Shown: positions 33,988 to 43,933 of the stretch, piece after piece
How positions within the stretch are numbered: the stretch's first letter is position 1
Layout of the letters: each line of letters starts with the position of its first letter
Source: Methylophilus sp. 42
GTDB taxonomy: Bacteria; Pseudomonadota; Gammaproteobacteria; Burkholderiales; Methylophilaceae
NCBI RefSeq assembly: GCF_000384155.1
Contig: NZ_KB913031.1
Coordinates: 2,536,961-2,600,960, forward strand
DNA: 64,000 nt
Reading direction: 5' to 3'
Position numbers and translations under genes: made by a program
Notes under the pieces: model-generated
Told to the model about the DNA's origin: nothing
Databases searched by the model: none
Seen by the model: only the letters and a program-made list of their open reading frames with translations

Positions 33988-34923
33988 TTAAACCAATGTC
34001 AGCCAATGTGCGTACTTGGCATTTTTGCCTTTCACCACATCGAAATACAGGCTTTGCAGTTTTTCGGTGATCGGGCCACGAGTGCCTTCGCCAATCGCAC
34101 GGTTATCCAGTTCACGGATAGGTGTGACTTCAGCAGCGGTGCCGGTGAAGAAGGCCTCGTCAGCACTGTAGACTTCGTCACGCGTAATGCGTTTTTCGAT
34201 CACTTCCAGGCCCAGCTCGACTTTTGCCAGGTGAATGATCGTGTCGCGGGTGATGCCTTCCAGCGCTGAGGTCAGGTCTGGCGTATACAACTTGCCGTTA
34301 CGGATGATGAAAATGTTTTCACCGGAACCTTCAGCGACGAAACCGTCTACGTCCAGCAACAATGCTTCCTGGTAACCATCTTGTGCGGCTTCCTGGTGGG
34401 CCAGGATGCTGTTCATGTAGTTGCCGTTGGCCTTGGCCTTACACATGGTGATGTTCACGTGGTGACGTGCAAATGAAGACGTCTTCACGCGGATACCTTT
34501 GGTGATGGCTTCTTCACCCATGTATGCACCCCAGCTCCAGGCGCCGACAATCACGTGCGTGGACAGGGTTTTGGCGGAGATACCCATGGCCTCTGCACCG
34601 TAGAACGCCATCGGGCGCAGGTAAGCAGATTCGAGCTTGTTTTCACGCACAGCGGCTTTTTGCGCTTCAGAAATCGTCTCTTTATCAAACGGCATTTTCA
34701 TACCCAGGATATGCGCACTGCGGAACAAGCGGTCGGTATGCTCTTTCAGGCGGAAAATAGCGGTGCCTTTGTCAGTTTTGTAGGCGCGCACGCCTTCAAA
34801 CACGCCCATGCCATAGTGCAAAGTGTGGGTTAACACGTGGGTAGTGGCATCACGCCAGTTGACCATTTTGCCGTCGTACCAGATAACGCCGTCACGGTCT
34901 GCCATCGAACTCGGTATTGCCAT
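33988..34923 (-). CDS. ilvE: Branched-chain amino acid aminotransferase
   Basis: This 311-residue PLP enzyme of fold type IV carries out the last step of leucine, isoleucine and valine synthesis. Landmarks are HYGMGVFEGVRAY, the region of the PLP lysine in KANGNYMNSILAHQEA, EGSGENIFIIRNGKLYTPD and FFTGTAAEVTPIRELD. GGGCGAG precedes ATG 34923; a downstream ATG at 34905 is less likely. Confidence 0.97.
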   Translation of the reverse strand: MAIPSSMADRDGVIWYDGKMVNWRDATTHVLTHTLHYGMGVFEGVRAYKTDKGTAIFRLKEHTDRLFRSAHILGMKMPFDKETISEAQKAAVRENKLESAYLRPMAFYGAEAMGISAKTLSTHVIVGAWSWGAYMGEEAITKGIRVKTSSFARHHVNITMCKAKANGNYMNSILAHQEAAQDGYQEALLLDVDGFVAEGSGENIFIIRNGKLYTPDLTSALEGITRDTIIHLAKVELGLEVIEKRITRDEVYSADEAFFTGTAAEVTPIRELDNRAIGEGTRGPITEKLQSLYFDVVKGKNAKYAHWLTLV

Positions 34924-35035
34924 TTAAACTCGCCCTTAATCCGTCAGTCATCAAAAACCAGTATTGTAAACTAATCTGTGCCCTTTTCGCCTATGCTAGA
35001 ATCCATTTCAATGATGATTTACAAGGATTTTTTGC

Positions 35036-35626
35036 ATGCAACTGCGTTTTAAGTGGGTTTACCTGGCCTTCGTACTGCTGGCCACACTATTGACCGCCTG
35101 CCAGCAAGGCGGTTCTGCCAGTTTTATCGGCACCGATTTGACCGGCACCCAGTTTGGCAAGCCGCTGTCCCTGACCGACCATACCGGCACGTTGCGCAGC
35201 ATGAATGACTTTAAAGGCAAGGTGGTAGTGCTGTTCTTTGGTTACACGCATTGTCCTGACGTCTGTCCGACCACCATGTCTGACCTGAAAAAAACCATGC
35301 AATTACTGGGAGAAAAGTCCAACGACGTGCAGGTGCTGTTTGTCACAGTCGACCCGGCACGTGACACACAGGAAGTGCTGGCGCAGTTTGTGCCGGGCTT
35401 TGACCCGCGATTTATCGGCTTGCGCGGCACAGAAGCCGAAGTCGCCGCCAACCTAAGTGAATACAAAGTGTATGCCGCCAAAGTCAGCGAGCCGGGCAAA
35501 TCCGGCTACACCATGGACCACAGCGCAGGCCTGTATGTCTTTGATAAAACCGGCGCGCCGCGCATTTACCTTGGCTACGGAGAAAAACCGGAAAATATTG
35601 CGCATGATTTACAGTTGTTGCTGTAA
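35036..35626 (+). CDS. SCO1/SenC-family copper chaperone lipoprotein
   Basis: This 196-residue protein has a lipobox (LLTAC, cysteine at residue 22), so it is anchored to a membrane facing the periplasm. The thioredoxin-fold domain has the copper-binding CPDVCPTTM and the distal histidine in TMDHSAGLYVFD, so it is a complete SCO. It probably loads CuA of the oxidase encoded at 11965, or maintains its thiols. It is monocistronic; the divergent SCO-like gene at 6982 may have a different task. Confidence 0.93.
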   Translation: MQLRFKWVYLAFVLLATLLTACQQGGSASFIGTDLTGTQFGKPLSLTDHTGTLRSMNDFKGKVVVLFFGYTHCPDVCPTTMSDLKKTMQLLGEKSNDVQVLFVTVDPARDTQEVLAQFVPGFDPRFIGLRGTEAEVAANLSEYKVYAAKVSEPGKSGYTMDHSAGLYVFDKTGAPRIYLGYGEKPENIAHDLQLLL

Positions 35627-35736
35627 GTCTTGAATGCTGTCAGGAATCTCTCCCGCCAACCACATCAAGAACGATTTTCATTTAGATTTTTATTTAAAAT
35701 AATATTTAAAATCAAACAGTTACGTTAATATTTTAA

Positions 35737-35764
35737 TTGCATCATTTCTGCTTTCCTGTATGAT
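35737..35764 (+). promoter_or_regulatory. Predicted sigma-70 promoter of the bacterioferritin operon
   Basis: TTGCAT (35737-35742), 16 bases, then TATGAT (35759-35764), 33 bases before ATG 35797. The upstream 80 bases are very AT-rich, resembling an UP element or a nucleoid-protein site. AGGAG serves translation of the first gene. No good Fur box is seen here. Confidence 0.5.
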
Positions 35765-35796
35765 GGCTGCATCAAAAATGCAAACAGGAGCCGACA

Positions 35797-36285
35797 ATGA
35801 AAGGCGATAAAAAAATTATAGACATTTTGAATGACTTGCTGGCGGGCGAATTATCCGCCACCGACCAATACCTCACTCACGGTGAAATGTATGCTGACAT
35901 GGGGCTCAGCGTGATCTCGGAGCGCATTTTGCATGAGTCCCTGCATGAGCGCGAACATGCCCGTGCACTGATTCAGCGCATTTTATTCCTCGAAGGCAAA
36001 CCCAACCTGGCCAAACGTGATGCACTCACTATCGGCAAAGATGTGAAGTCCATGCTGGAGTCTGACCTGGCGCTGGAATATACCGTGGTCAAACATTTGA
36101 AAAAAGCCATTGAGGCTTGTGAACAGGCACAAGACTTCGTCAGCCGCGAAATGCTGCTGGTTCAGCTGGATGACACCGAAATGGATCATGCTTACTGGCT
36201 GGAAAAACAACTGAGCCTGATCAAACTGGTCGGCATGGAAAACTATTGCCAAAGCCAAATGAATAACAGCCCGGCGGCAGGATAA
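35797..36285 (+). CDS. bfr: Bacterioferritin, ferroxidase-type subunit (lacks haem methionine)
   Basis: This 162-residue four-helix protein is close to E. coli Bfr. Its ferroxidase ligands are all present: E18, E51, H54, E94 and an ExxH pair near 128-131 (TEMDHAYWLE). The haem-ligating methionine 52 is replaced by arginine (HEREHARAL). Subunits like this, comparable to Neisseria BfrA, oxidise Fe(II) but cannot bind haem between dimers by themselves. It is followed after 9 bases by a second bacterioferritin with the opposite set of changes. Confidence 0.92.
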   Translation: MKGDKKIIDILNDLLAGELSATDQYLTHGEMYADMGLSVISERILHESLHEREHARALIQRILFLEGKPNLAKRDALTIGKDVKSMLESDLALEYTVVKHLKKAIEACEQAQDFVSREMLLVQLDDTEMDHAYWLEKQLSLIKLVGMENYCQSQMNNSPAAG

Positions 36286-36294
36286 GGAGTTCGC

Positions 36295-36771
36295 ATGAAA
36301 GGCGATAAACAAATCATCGTCACCTTAAATAAGGTGCTTAAAAATCAACTGACCTCAATTAACCAGTATTTTTTACATGCACGCATGTTTAAAAAATGGG
36401 GTCTTGAAAAACTCAACGATTACCAATACAAGCAATCCATCCGCGTGATGAAAGAAGCTGATGAAGTGATTGAGCGCATTTTGTTTCTGGATGGTCTGCC
36501 CAACCTGCAAAATTTGGGCAAGTTGCTGATTGGTGAAGACGTGGTGGAATGCCTGCAAGGCGACCTCAGCTTCGAAAAAGAAGTGCAACACCCGCAACTG
36601 GTAGAAGCCATTGCTGAAGCAGAAAAACTGCAAGACTACGTGACGCGCGACTTGCTGACCGAGTTGCTGGAAGCCTGCGAAGAAGCCGTCGACTGGCTGG
36701 AAACCCAGCAACGCCTGATCACAGACGTGACCTTACCAAACTATCTGCAATCACAGATTGAATCCGAGTAA
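36295..36771 (+). CDS. bfr: Bacterioferritin, haem-binding subunit (ferroxidase site lost)
   Basis: This 158-residue protein keeps the haem-binding methionine 52 ([10 protein letters not shown]) but has lost most ferroxidase ligands: Q18, V51 and E54 replace E, E and H, and the ExxH motif is CEEA ([13 protein letters not shown]). E94 remains. It would bring haem into a mixed 24-mer and permit iron release through the bfd product. The ribosome site is AAGGAG. This matches the two-subunit bacterioferritins known from Neisseria gonorrhoeae and Magnetospirillum. Confidence 0.92.
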   Translation: MKGDKQIIVTLNKVLKNQLTSINQYFLHARMFKKWGLEKLNDYQYKQSIRVMKEADEVIERILFLDGLPNLQNLGKLLIGEDVVECLQGDLSFEKEVQHPQLVEAIAEAEKLQDYVTRDLLTELLEACEEAVDWLETQQRLITDVTLPNYLQSQIESE

Positions 36772-36800
36772 CGCCCGCTGCGTTGCTAAGCCTTTGAATT

Positions 36801-36822
36801 AAGCCGCGAAAGCGGCTTTTTT
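36801..36822 (+). terminator. Terminator after the bacterioferritin pair
   Basis: The stem AAGCCGC / GCGGCTT with a GAAA tetraloop is followed by T6. Confidence 0.9.
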
Positions 36823-36848
36823 CTTGGCTGTCAGGAACCAATTTGACC

Positions 36849-36884
36849 TTGACAAACTCTCAATAAATGATAATAATTATCATT
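36849..36884 (+). promoter_or_regulatory. bfd promoter with an overlapping Fur box
   Basis: TTGACA (36849-36854) is followed after 17 bases by AATAAT (36872-36877). The palindrome AATGATAATAATTATCATT (36866-36884) covers the -10 element and closely matches the Fur consensus. Iron-loaded Fur should block this promoter, so bfd would be made in iron scarcity, when iron must leave bacterioferritin. Confidence 0.75.
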
Positions 36885-36904
36885 AGTAATCCTAGAGAGG
36901 CAAT

Positions 36905-37132
36905 ATGTACGTTTGCGTGTGTAATGCAGTCACTGAGCGTCAAGTTCACCAGGCGGTGAGAAATGGTGCAAAAACCGTGAAGCATTTGAAAGAACAATTA
37001 GGCGTTGGAGCGGAATGCGGCAAATGTGCCAGCTGCGCGAAGGCCTGCCTGAAAGAAGCGCACGCAGAACAGCATCCTGGCCTGGTTAAAAAACTGATTC
37101 AGTTAACACCCGTACAATTGGGCGCTGCCTGA
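36905..37132 (+). CDS. bfd: Bacterioferritin-associated ferredoxin
   Basis: This 75-residue [2Fe-2S] protein has the Bfd cysteine pattern: YVCVCNAV at the start and CGKCASC in the middle. Bfd reduces the ferric core of bacterioferritin through its haem and so mobilises iron. A GAGAGG ribosome site and a Fur-type promoter precede it. It lies directly after the two bacterioferritin genes but has its own promoter, so storage and release can be regulated oppositely (inferred). Confidence 0.95.
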   Translation: MYVCVCNAVTERQVHQAVRNGAKTVKHLKEQLGVGAECGKCASCAKACLKEAHAEQHPGLVKKLIQLTPVQLGAA

Positions 37133-37145
37133 TTCATCCAGTTTC

Positions 37146-37173
37146 AAAAAAAGGGGCTTCGGCCCCTTTTTAT
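37146..37173 (+). terminator. Terminator after bfd
   Basis: AAGGGGC-TTCG-GCCCCTT with a stable TTCG-type loop is followed by TTTA, 14 bases past the stop. Confidence 0.9.
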
Positions 37174-37246
37174 TTCACCAAACATGCTTTGCTGCTAGCC
37201 GCATTGCCTACTACAATCTGCGCTTGTCCATCATTTCCTCATAGGC

Positions 37247-38170
37247 ATGGCAAACCCCTCAAGCACCAAATTAGACTGGCGCACATTAGTTTTATTATTG
37301 CTACCGCCGCTGTTCTGGGCCGGTAACTTTATCGCTGGACGCGCTGTCAGCGCCGATGTGCCGCCCGTCGCTTTATCACTGATTCGCTGGGGGCTTGCCA
37401 CACTCTGCCTGCTACCGTTTGCACTCAAGCCTTTTTTACGCGATCGCGCCCACTACCTGGCTTATCGCTGGCATGTGCTGGGCACAGCTGTTACTGGCGT
37501 TGCCACCTTTAATTTGCTGGTATATTGGGGCTTGCATACGACCAGCGCCACCAACGGCATTATCCTCAATTCATTTATTCCATTCCTGGTGGCAATTTTT
37601 GGCTTTCTGCTTTATCGGCAACATTTGCCGGGCAATCAATTACTCGGGCTACTGGTCTCACTCGCTGGTGTACTCACCGTTGTCTCTCACGGCGATTTGC
37701 AGGTACTACTCACACTGGCCTTTGCACCCGGCGACATAATTATCTTTTTAGCCATGATTTGCTGGGCACTATTCACTGTGTGGCTGAAACAGATTCCTGC
37801 CACGATAGACCGCAGCGGACTGATGCTCTGCCAGGTGCTCATCGCTTTAGCATTGCTGCTACCGCTCTATGCTTGGGAAAGCCAAACCACCACTACCCAT
37901 ATCGAGCACGCGCAGACAATATGGACGCTGCTATATATCGGTATTTTCCCGTCGGTGATTGCCTTTCTGGCCTATGCAAAGGCGGTCAGTCTGGTGGGCT
38001 CGGTACGTGCCAGTGTCTTTATTCATGCCATGCCGATTTTTGGCTCGCTGCTTTCCAGCCTGCTGTTAAAAGAACCCTTTCATGGCTATCAACTGCTGGG
38101 CATGCTGACCATCTTTTGCGGTATCTGGCTAGCAAACAGACAGGCAAACACATCCCCCACCAAACTTTAA
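37247..38170 (+). CDS. EamA/DMT-family transporter
   Basis: This 307-residue inner-membrane protein has about ten hydrophobic segments in two EamA repeats: LPPLFWAGNFIAGRAVSADVPP in the first, and IIFLAMICWALFTVWLKQIPA in the second. The family exports varied metabolites; the substrate cannot be told. An AGG lies close before the ATG. It is monocistronic. Confidence 0.88.
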   Translation: MANPSSTKLDWRTLVLLLLPPLFWAGNFIAGRAVSADVPPVALSLIRWGLATLCLLPFALKPFLRDRAHYLAYRWHVLGTAVTGVATFNLLVYWGLHTTSATNGIILNSFIPFLVAIFGFLLYRQHLPGNQLLGLLVSLAGVLTVVSHGDLQVLLTLAFAPGDIIIFLAMICWALFTVWLKQIPATIDRSGLMLCQVLIALALLLPLYAWESQTTTTHIEHAQTIWTLLYIGIFPSVIAFLAYAKAVSLVGSVRASVFIHAMPIFGSLLSSLLLKEPFHGYQLLGMLTIFCGIWLANRQANTSPTKL

Positions 38171-38236
38171 ACATTTAAAAAGGTCTGTTTTTATAGACCA
38201 GCTTTGACAGCCTATTTACCCATGAGGAGAAATGAA

Positions 38237-38743
38237 ATGTCGATCACGCTTAATCCGGCACTCGACCTGGCTTTGGAAAGAGAAGTCGATGTATCCCCAG
38301 CGGAAATCTGGCAGGCATGGACAACGCCTGAGCATCTTAAAACCTGGTTCTGTCCACGCCCCTGGAAAACGGTAGACTGCGAAATCGACCTGCGGCCAGG
38401 CGGAGTCTTCCGCACCACGATGCAATCTCCGGAAGGGCAGAGTTTCCCTAACAGCGGCTGCTATCTGGAGGTCATCCCCAACCAGAAACTGACTTGGACC
38501 AATGCCCTTGAAGCCGACTTCAGGCCGGTAAAAATTCCCGAGCAAACGCCTGGACATGAGTGTGCTGAACTGATGATGACGGCCAGCATTGTATTGACGC
38601 CTACAGCTCGCGGGACGTTATATACAGCATACGCCTTGCATGCAGATGCCACGTCTAAACAACGTCACGAAGCCATGGGATTTCAGGAGGGTTGGGGAAT
38701 CGTACTCGACCAGCTAGTGGCCGAAATCAAAAAAGCCAGGTAA
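38237..38743 (+). CDS. SRPBCC (AHSA1-like) domain protein
   Basis: This is a 168-residue protein with ATG 38237 as start, eight bases after GAGGAG; upstream in-frame ATGs lie before or in that site. It is a helix-grip protein of the AHSA1/START-like superfamily with [47 protein letters not shown] and the closing [18 protein letters not shown]. Members bind hydrophobic ligands or act in resistance; the function here is unknown. Confidence 0.88.
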   Translation: MSITLNPALDLALEREVDVSPAEIWQAWTTPEHLKTWFCPRPWKTVDCEIDLRPGGVFRTTMQSPEGQSFPNSGCYLEVIPNQKLTWTNALEADFRPVKIPEQTPGHECAELMMTASIVLTPTARGTLYTAYALHADATSKQRHEAMGFQEGWGIVLDQLVAEIKKAR

Positions 38744-38755
38744 ACGGCAATACAC

Positions 38756-39469
38756 TCAGGCCATGCGATGCAATATTGGCGACAGCGCTTTTAAATCCTT
38801 CTCGGCCTGCACATAGCGTGGGAACAGGCTGGCCTGTACGGCATAAAACCTGGCCGAATGGTTCATTTCTTTCAAATGTGCCATTTCGTGGCAAACGACA
38901 TATTGAATGACATGGGGCGGCGCTTGAATCAAGCGCCAGTTCAAGCGGATTTGCTTGCGGCTATTACAACTGCCCCAGCGCGACCTGGCATTGGAAAGCC
39001 CGACAGCGCTGACTTTCTCGCCCATTTGCGCGGCGATAAGTTCCACCCTACGCGTAAAATCCGGTAGCGCTTGTTGCGCGTACCATTGCAATACTTTGCG
39101 TGCGACAAAGGCTGGCTGGTTGATCTGCGGCGATCTGACCAGCAATTGATTGCCTTGCAGTGTCACCGCTTTATTGGTGGCATGATGTTGTAGCGTCAAC
39201 ACAATATCCTGTCCCATAAACAACAGCGGCTCGCCATCCTGCCATTGCATGGGCGCGACCTGATTGGCTTCACGCAAAGCCAGTTTTTGCTGTATCCAGC
39301 CGGATTTTTCTAATAGAACTTGCTGCAGCTGCGTGGCTGAAATACGTTTTGGGGCGTGTACCACTAGGCCATTGGCGGTAATTTTAAGGCCGATGGTTCT
39401 GCGTGCGCGCAGGTCGAGCAGGTATTGGATGCTTTGCCCATTAGGCAATTGCAAGCGTTGCTCAATCAC
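38756..39469 (-). CDS. YgjP-like M48-type metallopeptidase
   Basis: This 237-residue protein starts with GTG at 39469. It has the zinc motif HEMAHLKEMNHSARFY (HExxH with a third ligand) and NARSRWGSCNSRKQIRLNWRL, both typical of YgjP/DUF45 peptidases. Its start overlaps the plsC stop by 4 bp, so it is coupled to the gmhB-plsC run. The substrate is unknown. Confidence 0.88.
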   Translation of the reverse strand: MIEQRLQLPNGQSIQYLLDLRARRTIGLKITANGLVVHAPKRISATQLQQVLLEKSGWIQQKLALREANQVAPMQWQDGEPLLFMGQDIVLTLQHHATNKAVTLQGNQLLVRSPQINQPAFVARKVLQWYAQQALPDFTRRVELIAAQMGEKVSAVGLSNARSRWGSCNSRKQIRLNWRLIQAPPHVIQYVVCHEMAHLKEMNHSARFYAVQASLFPRYVQAEKDLKALSPILHRMA

Positions 39470-40179
39470 AGGTTCAGCATCTCGGCTTCAATCCAGTCTT
39501 CAACCTGTTTATTGACCGCATCTGGCTTGAGGCCTTTGGTATCAATGGGTTGGCCAATGACCACCTGGATCACACCTGGATATTTAAGGATGGAGTTTTT
39601 GCGCCAGAAGCGCCCGGCATTATGTGCGACCGGCACCACGGTGGTTTCGCTATGCGATGCCAGCCAGGCGCCACCGATATGATATTTACCACGATGACCA
39701 GGTGCTGTACGCGTACCTTCCGGAAAAATCACCACGCTTAACCCTTGCCGCAAACGGTCTTTGCCATTGTTGACCAGTTTTTTCAATGCCTCGCGGCCAG
39801 CACTGCGGTCAATGGGGATCGCATCCAGCGCCCAGAATGCCCAGCCCAGAAAAGGGATCATCAGCAACTCTTTTTTCATCACCCAGATTTGCGGCGGAAA
39901 AATACACTGCAAGCCTATGGTCTCCCAGGCGGACTGATGTTTAGCCAGAATAATATGCGCGCTGGCAGGAATATGCTCATGCCCGGTCACTGCATAATGC
40001 AAATTGCAGGTCACCTTGAGCCACCACAACACGCTATACGCCCAGCCACTGACCCAACGCGAACGCGTCACTGCCGGTAGCGGAATCAGCAAAATCGCCA
40101 GTAATGAAAATGGAATCGTCAGTGCAAACAACCCCGCATAAAACAGCAAGGCGCGCACATACAACACGGCTTTTTGCAT
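39466..40179 (-). CDS. plsC: 1-acyl-sn-glycerol-3-phosphate acyltransferase
   Basis: This 237-residue membrane-associated enzyme acylates lysophosphatidic acid. It has two N-terminal hydrophobic segments. Block I is KHQSAWETI, where the usual HX4D is HX4E, a variant common in betaproteobacterial members; block III is FPEGTRTAPG. The start overlaps the gmhB stop by one base. Confidence 0.9.
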   Translation of the reverse strand: MQKAVLYVRALLFYAGLFALTIPFSLLAILLIPLPAVTRSRWVSGWAYSVLWWLKVTCNLHYAVTGHEHIPASAHIILAKHQSAWETIGLQCIFPPQIWVMKKELLMIPFLGWAFWALDAIPIDRSAGREALKKLVNNGKDRLRQGLSVVIFPEGTRTAPGHRGKYHIGGAWLASHSETTVVPVAHNAGRFWRKNSILKYPGVIQVVIGQPIDTKGLKPDAVNKQVEDWIEAEMLNL

Positions 40180-40721
40180 TATTTGTCACCTGCAATAATG
40201 TCTTGAACAGCAGCGGCCAGATCGGCAACGACGATGGTGCTTTCGGGGACGTCAGCCAGGTTATAGGTTTCTTCGCCTTTACCCGTGCGCACCAGATAGG
40301 GCTGGCAACCGGCTTTGGCAAACGCCTGCAAATCACGCAACGCATCGCCCACGCCAGGCACCTTGGTCAGCTCGACATTAAAACGGCGGCTGATCTCCTC
40401 CAGCATACCGGTATTGGGCTTGCGGCAATCGCAATGATCGTCGGCGGCATGCGGGCAGTAAAACACGGCATCAATGCGGCCGCCCACCTGCGCCAGCGCT
40501 TTATGCATTTTGTCGTGAATGGCATTCAGCGTGGCCATATCGAAATAGCCACGCGCAATGCCGGATTGATTGGTCGCCACGGCTACGCGATAACCATGCT
40601 GGTTGAGCCGCGCAATCGCTTCCAGGCTGCCAGGAATCGGAATCCACTCGTTGGGATTCTTGATAAAGGTCGCGCTGTCGCGGTTAATCACGCCGTCACG
40701 GTCAAGAATGACTAATTTCAT
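40179..40721 (-). CDS. gmhB: D-glycero-beta-D-manno-heptose-1,7-bisphosphate 7-phosphatase
   Basis: This 180-residue HAD phosphatase removes the 7-phosphate in ADP-heptose synthesis for the LPS inner core. It shows LDRDGVINRDSATF (nucleophile and acid), ATNQSGIARGYF, and a zinc-binding loop with YCPHAADDHCDCRKPNTGML. This loop distinguishes GmhB from histidinol phosphatases. It lies 24 bp after glyS. Confidence 0.94.
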   Translation of the reverse strand: MKLVILDRDGVINRDSATFIKNPNEWIPIPGSLEAIARLNQHGYRVAVATNQSGIARGYFDMATLNAIHDKMHKALAQVGGRIDAVFYCPHAADDHCDCRKPNTGMLEEISRRFNVELTKVPGVGDALRDLQAFAKAGCQPYLVRTGKGEETYNLADVPESTIVVADLAAAVQDIIAGDK

Positions 40722-40745
40722 GCATAAACTCCTGACGGCAAGAGA

Positions 40746-42842
40746 TTAACTGGCCAACTTGGACAAGTCAGCGACACGATTCATGGCCTGATGCAAGGTC
40801 GCTAGCAAGCCCAGACGATTGGCTTTTAATGCCGGATCATCTGCATTCACCATCACAGCATCAAAAAACGTATCAACAGGGGCCTTCAACACCGCCAGCG
40901 CTTGCAAAGAACCCGTGTAATCGCCGGTTTCAAACAGCTGATCCGCTTTAGGCTTGGTGGCAGCCAGCGCCTGATGCAAGGCTTGTTCAGCTGGCTCTTG
41001 CAACAATTCTGCCTTCACTTCAGCTTTCACGTCGCCTTCCACCTTTTTCAGGATATTAGACACGCGCTTGTTGGCAGCCGCCAATGCTGGTGCTTCGGCC
41101 AGGTTGGCAAACACCTGTACCGCACTCAAACGACGAGGCACTTCAGCCAACTGATTCGGTGACAATGACAATACCGCATCGACTTCTTGCGCACTCGCGC
41201 CCTGGTCACGCAGATTCACCGCCAAACGGTCAAAACAGAATGCCTTGATGGCTTCAGCCACTTCTTGGCCGCCATTGAACACACTCAGGGTTTGTGCAAT
41301 CAACTGGTCAAACGCCAATGGCAAATCGGTTTCCATCAGCATGCGCAAAATGCCCAGTGCCTGCCTACGCAAGGCAAACGGATCCTTGTCACCCGTCGGT
41401 TTTTCACCGATGCTGAACAGGCCAACCAGCGTTTCCAGTTTATCTGCCAAAGCCACCACCACACCGACCTGGCTACGCGGCAATTCGTCACCGGCAAAGC
41501 GTGGACGGTAATGGTCTTCAATCGCATAGGCCACATCATCGGCCAAACCTTCATGCTGGGCGTAGTAACGGCCCATAATGCCCTGCAACTCGGGGAACTC
41601 ACCGACCATATCGGTCAGCAGGTCAATCTTGGACAAACGTGCGGCTTGCGCCACTTTGGCGACAAAACCGTCACCGCCAATCTGCTGGGCAATGGCAGAC
41701 GCAATCGCCACCACGCGCTCATTGCGCTCACCTTGTGAACCCAGCTTGTTGTGGTAAACCACCTTACCCAGGCCTGGCAAACGGCTTTCCAGCGTCTTCT
41801 TACGGTCCTGGTCGAAGAAGAATTTAGCATCGGCCAAGCGTGGACGCACCACACGCTCATTACCGCCGATGACCTTGCTGGCATCAGCGGGATTGATGTT
41901 AGAGACGATTAAAAACTTATTCGTCAGCTTGCCGCTCGCATCCAGCAACGGAAAGTATTTCTGGTTGGCCTTCATGGTCAGGATCAGGCACTCTTGCGGC
42001 ACTGCCAGGAACTCTTCTTCAAACTGGCCGAGCAATACGTTAGGACGTTCCACCAGCGCAGTGACTTCATCCAATAAGGCATCGTCTTCAATCGGCTTCA
42101 GGCCCTGTTTATCAGCCGCAGCTTGCAGCTGCTTTACAATTTCGGCACGACGCGCATCAAAACTGGCAATCACCGCCCCTTCGTCCGCCAATTGCTGGGC
42201 ATAGGTATCGGCAGAGGTGAGCGTGACCACAGGCTGCTTCGCCTCGAAGCGATGCCCTTGTGTGGTGTTGCCCGCAGATAAGCCTAATACTGAGATCGGC
42301 ACGACCTCGTTGCCATGCAAGGCCACCAGGCCATGTGCCGGACGCACAAAATTCACGCTCTGCCAGCCATCGTTGATTTGATAGGTCATGACTTTAGGAA
42401 TAGGCAATTTTGCCAACGCCTCATCAATGGCCTTTTGCAAACCCTCGGACAATGTTGCCCCAGCTTGCGTAGCATCCAGGAACAGGATATCGGCCTTGCC
42501 GTCGTGCTCTTTGCGCAGCTTGGCAACTGCGCTTTCATCCTCACCCAATGCCTGCAATTTCTTCAGCAAAGCAGGCGTCGCGTTGCCATTGGCACCCAGG
42601 CCCACGGTGGCGGGCATCAGTTTTTGCGCGACTTGCTTGTCTGCTGCTTTGGCAGACACATGGGTGATATGCGCCGCTAAACGACGCGGAGAGGCAAACG
42701 TTGTAACCGTACCATCCACCAGCAAACCAGAGGCCGTTAAGCTTTCAGCCAACACGCCACTGAAAGACTCGCCCAGTTTTTTCAATACTTTTGGTGGCAG
42801 CTCTTCTACAAATAATTCAACTAACAGGTTGCGGGTACTCAT
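40746..42842 (-). CDS. glyS: Glycyl-tRNA synthetase beta subunit
   Basis: This 698-residue beta subunit of the tetrameric bacterial glycyl-tRNA synthetase binds tRNA. It has the N-terminal [77 protein letters not shown] and a C-terminal helical anticodon-binding part. The ATG overlaps the glyQ stop (ATGA). Confidence 0.98.
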   Translation of the reverse strand: MSTRNLLVELFVEELPPKVLKKLGESFSGVLAESLTASGLLVDGTVTTFASPRRLAAHITHVSAKAADKQVAQKLMPATVGLGANGNATPALLKKLQALGEDESAVAKLRKEHDGKADILFLDATQAGATLSEGLQKAIDEALAKLPIPKVMTYQINDGWQSVNFVRPAHGLVALHGNEVVPISVLGLSAGNTTQGHRFEAKQPVVTLTSADTYAQQLADEGAVIASFDARRAEIVKQLQAAADKQGLKPIEDDALLDEVTALVERPNVLLGQFEEEFLAVPQECLILTMKANQKYFPLLDASGKLTNKFLIVSNINPADASKVIGGNERVVRPRLADAKFFFDQDRKKTLESRLPGLGKVVYHNKLGSQGERNERVVAIASAIAQQIGGDGFVAKVAQAARLSKIDLLTDMVGEFPELQGIMGRYYAQHEGLADDVAYAIEDHYRPRFAGDELPRSQVGVVVALADKLETLVGLFSIGEKPTGDKDPFALRRQALGILRMLMETDLPLAFDQLIAQTLSVFNGGQEVAEAIKAFCFDRLAVNLRDQGASAQEVDAVLSLSPNQLAEVPRRLSAVQVFANLAEAPALAAANKRVSNILKKVEGDVKAEVKAELLQEPAEQALHQALAATKPKADQLFETGDYTGSLQALAVLKAPVDTFFDAVMVNADDPALKANRLGLLATLHQAMNRVADLSKLAS

Positions 42843-43783
42843 GCGGCGGCTTTCTTGTTTTGTTCTGCTTGTTCGCTCTCAATCTTGGCGATGACTTCAT
42901 CAGCCCAGGCTTTAGGCGCCATCGGGAAGCCCAGTCGGGCGCGGCTATCGAGGTAACTGGCGGCCACAGCGCGGGCCAGGTTACGGATACGGCCAATATA
43001 AGCCGCACGTTCGGTAACGGAAATGGCACCACGCGCATCCAGCAGGTTAAAGGTATGCGCCGCTTTCAACACTTGCTCGTAAGCAGGCAAAGCGAGCTTT
43101 ACTTCCATCAGGTGCTTGGCCTGTTTTTCATAAGCATTAAATGCCGTAAACAGGAAGTCAGCATCCGAGTGCTCAAAGTTATAGGTCGATTGCTCAACCT
43201 CATTTTGGTGGAACACGTCACCGTATTTGACGCCAGGCGAATACTCAAGGTCATAAACATTTTCTACGCCTTGCAGATACATGGCCAAACGCTCCAGGCC
43301 ATAAGTAATCTCGCCGGTAATCGGCTTACAGTTAATGCCGCCGACTTGCTGGAAGTAGGTAAACTGCGTCACTTCCATGCCATTGAGCCAGACTTCCCAG
43401 CCCAGGCCCCAGGCGCCCAACGTCGGGTTTTCCCAGTCATCTTCGACAAAGCGAATATCGTTTTCCTGCAGGTTAAAACCCAGTGCTTCCAGTGAACCCA
43501 GATAGAGTTCGAGGATATTCGCCGGCGCAGGTTTCAACACCACCTGGTATTGGTAGTAATGTTGCAGACGGTTAGGGTTCTCACCATAACGGCCATCTTT
43601 CGGGCGGCGGCTGGGCTGCACATAGGCAGCTTTCCAGGGCTCAGGGCCCAATGCGCGTAAGAAAGTTGCGGTGTGGCTGGTGCCTGCGCCCACTTCCATA
43701 TCGTAAGGTTGCAACAAAGTGCAGCCTTGTTTGTCCCAGTATTCCTGAAGCTTTAAAATAATTTGTTGAAAGGTCAGCACCAT
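42839..43783 (-). CDS. glyQ: Glycyl-tRNA synthetase alpha subunit
   Basis: This 314-residue class II catalytic subunit has [17 protein letters not shown] at the start, [44 protein letters not shown], and the glycine-binding [20 protein letters not shown]. The length is slightly above average because of a charged C-terminal tail. It forms an operon with glyS. Confidence 0.98.
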   Translation of the reverse strand: MVLTFQQIILKLQEYWDKQGCTLLQPYDMEVGAGTSHTATFLRALGPEPWKAAYVQPSRRPKDGRYGENPNRLQHYYQYQVVLKPAPANILELYLGSLEALGFNLQENDIRFVEDDWENPTLGAWGLGWEVWLNGMEVTQFTYFQQVGGINCKPITGEITYGLERLAMYLQGVENVYDLEYSPGVKYGDVFHQNEVEQSTYNFEHSDADFLFTAFNAYEKQAKHLMEVKLALPAYEQVLKAAHTFNLLDARGAISVTERAAYIGRIRNLARAVAASYLDSRARLGFPMAPKAWADEVIAKIESEQAEQNKKAAA

Positions 43784-43933
43784 CGCGCCTGATCCGGTTG
43801 ATTGTAAAACGAATATTTTACCTGATTCAGACAGGGTTAAGAAATCGCATTGCAGCGCCGTTGAAAGAGTTGAATGGTTTTTTTACGGTTTTTTGCGATT
43901 GTGGCATCACGCAAAGTTTGATAGATTATGTAC

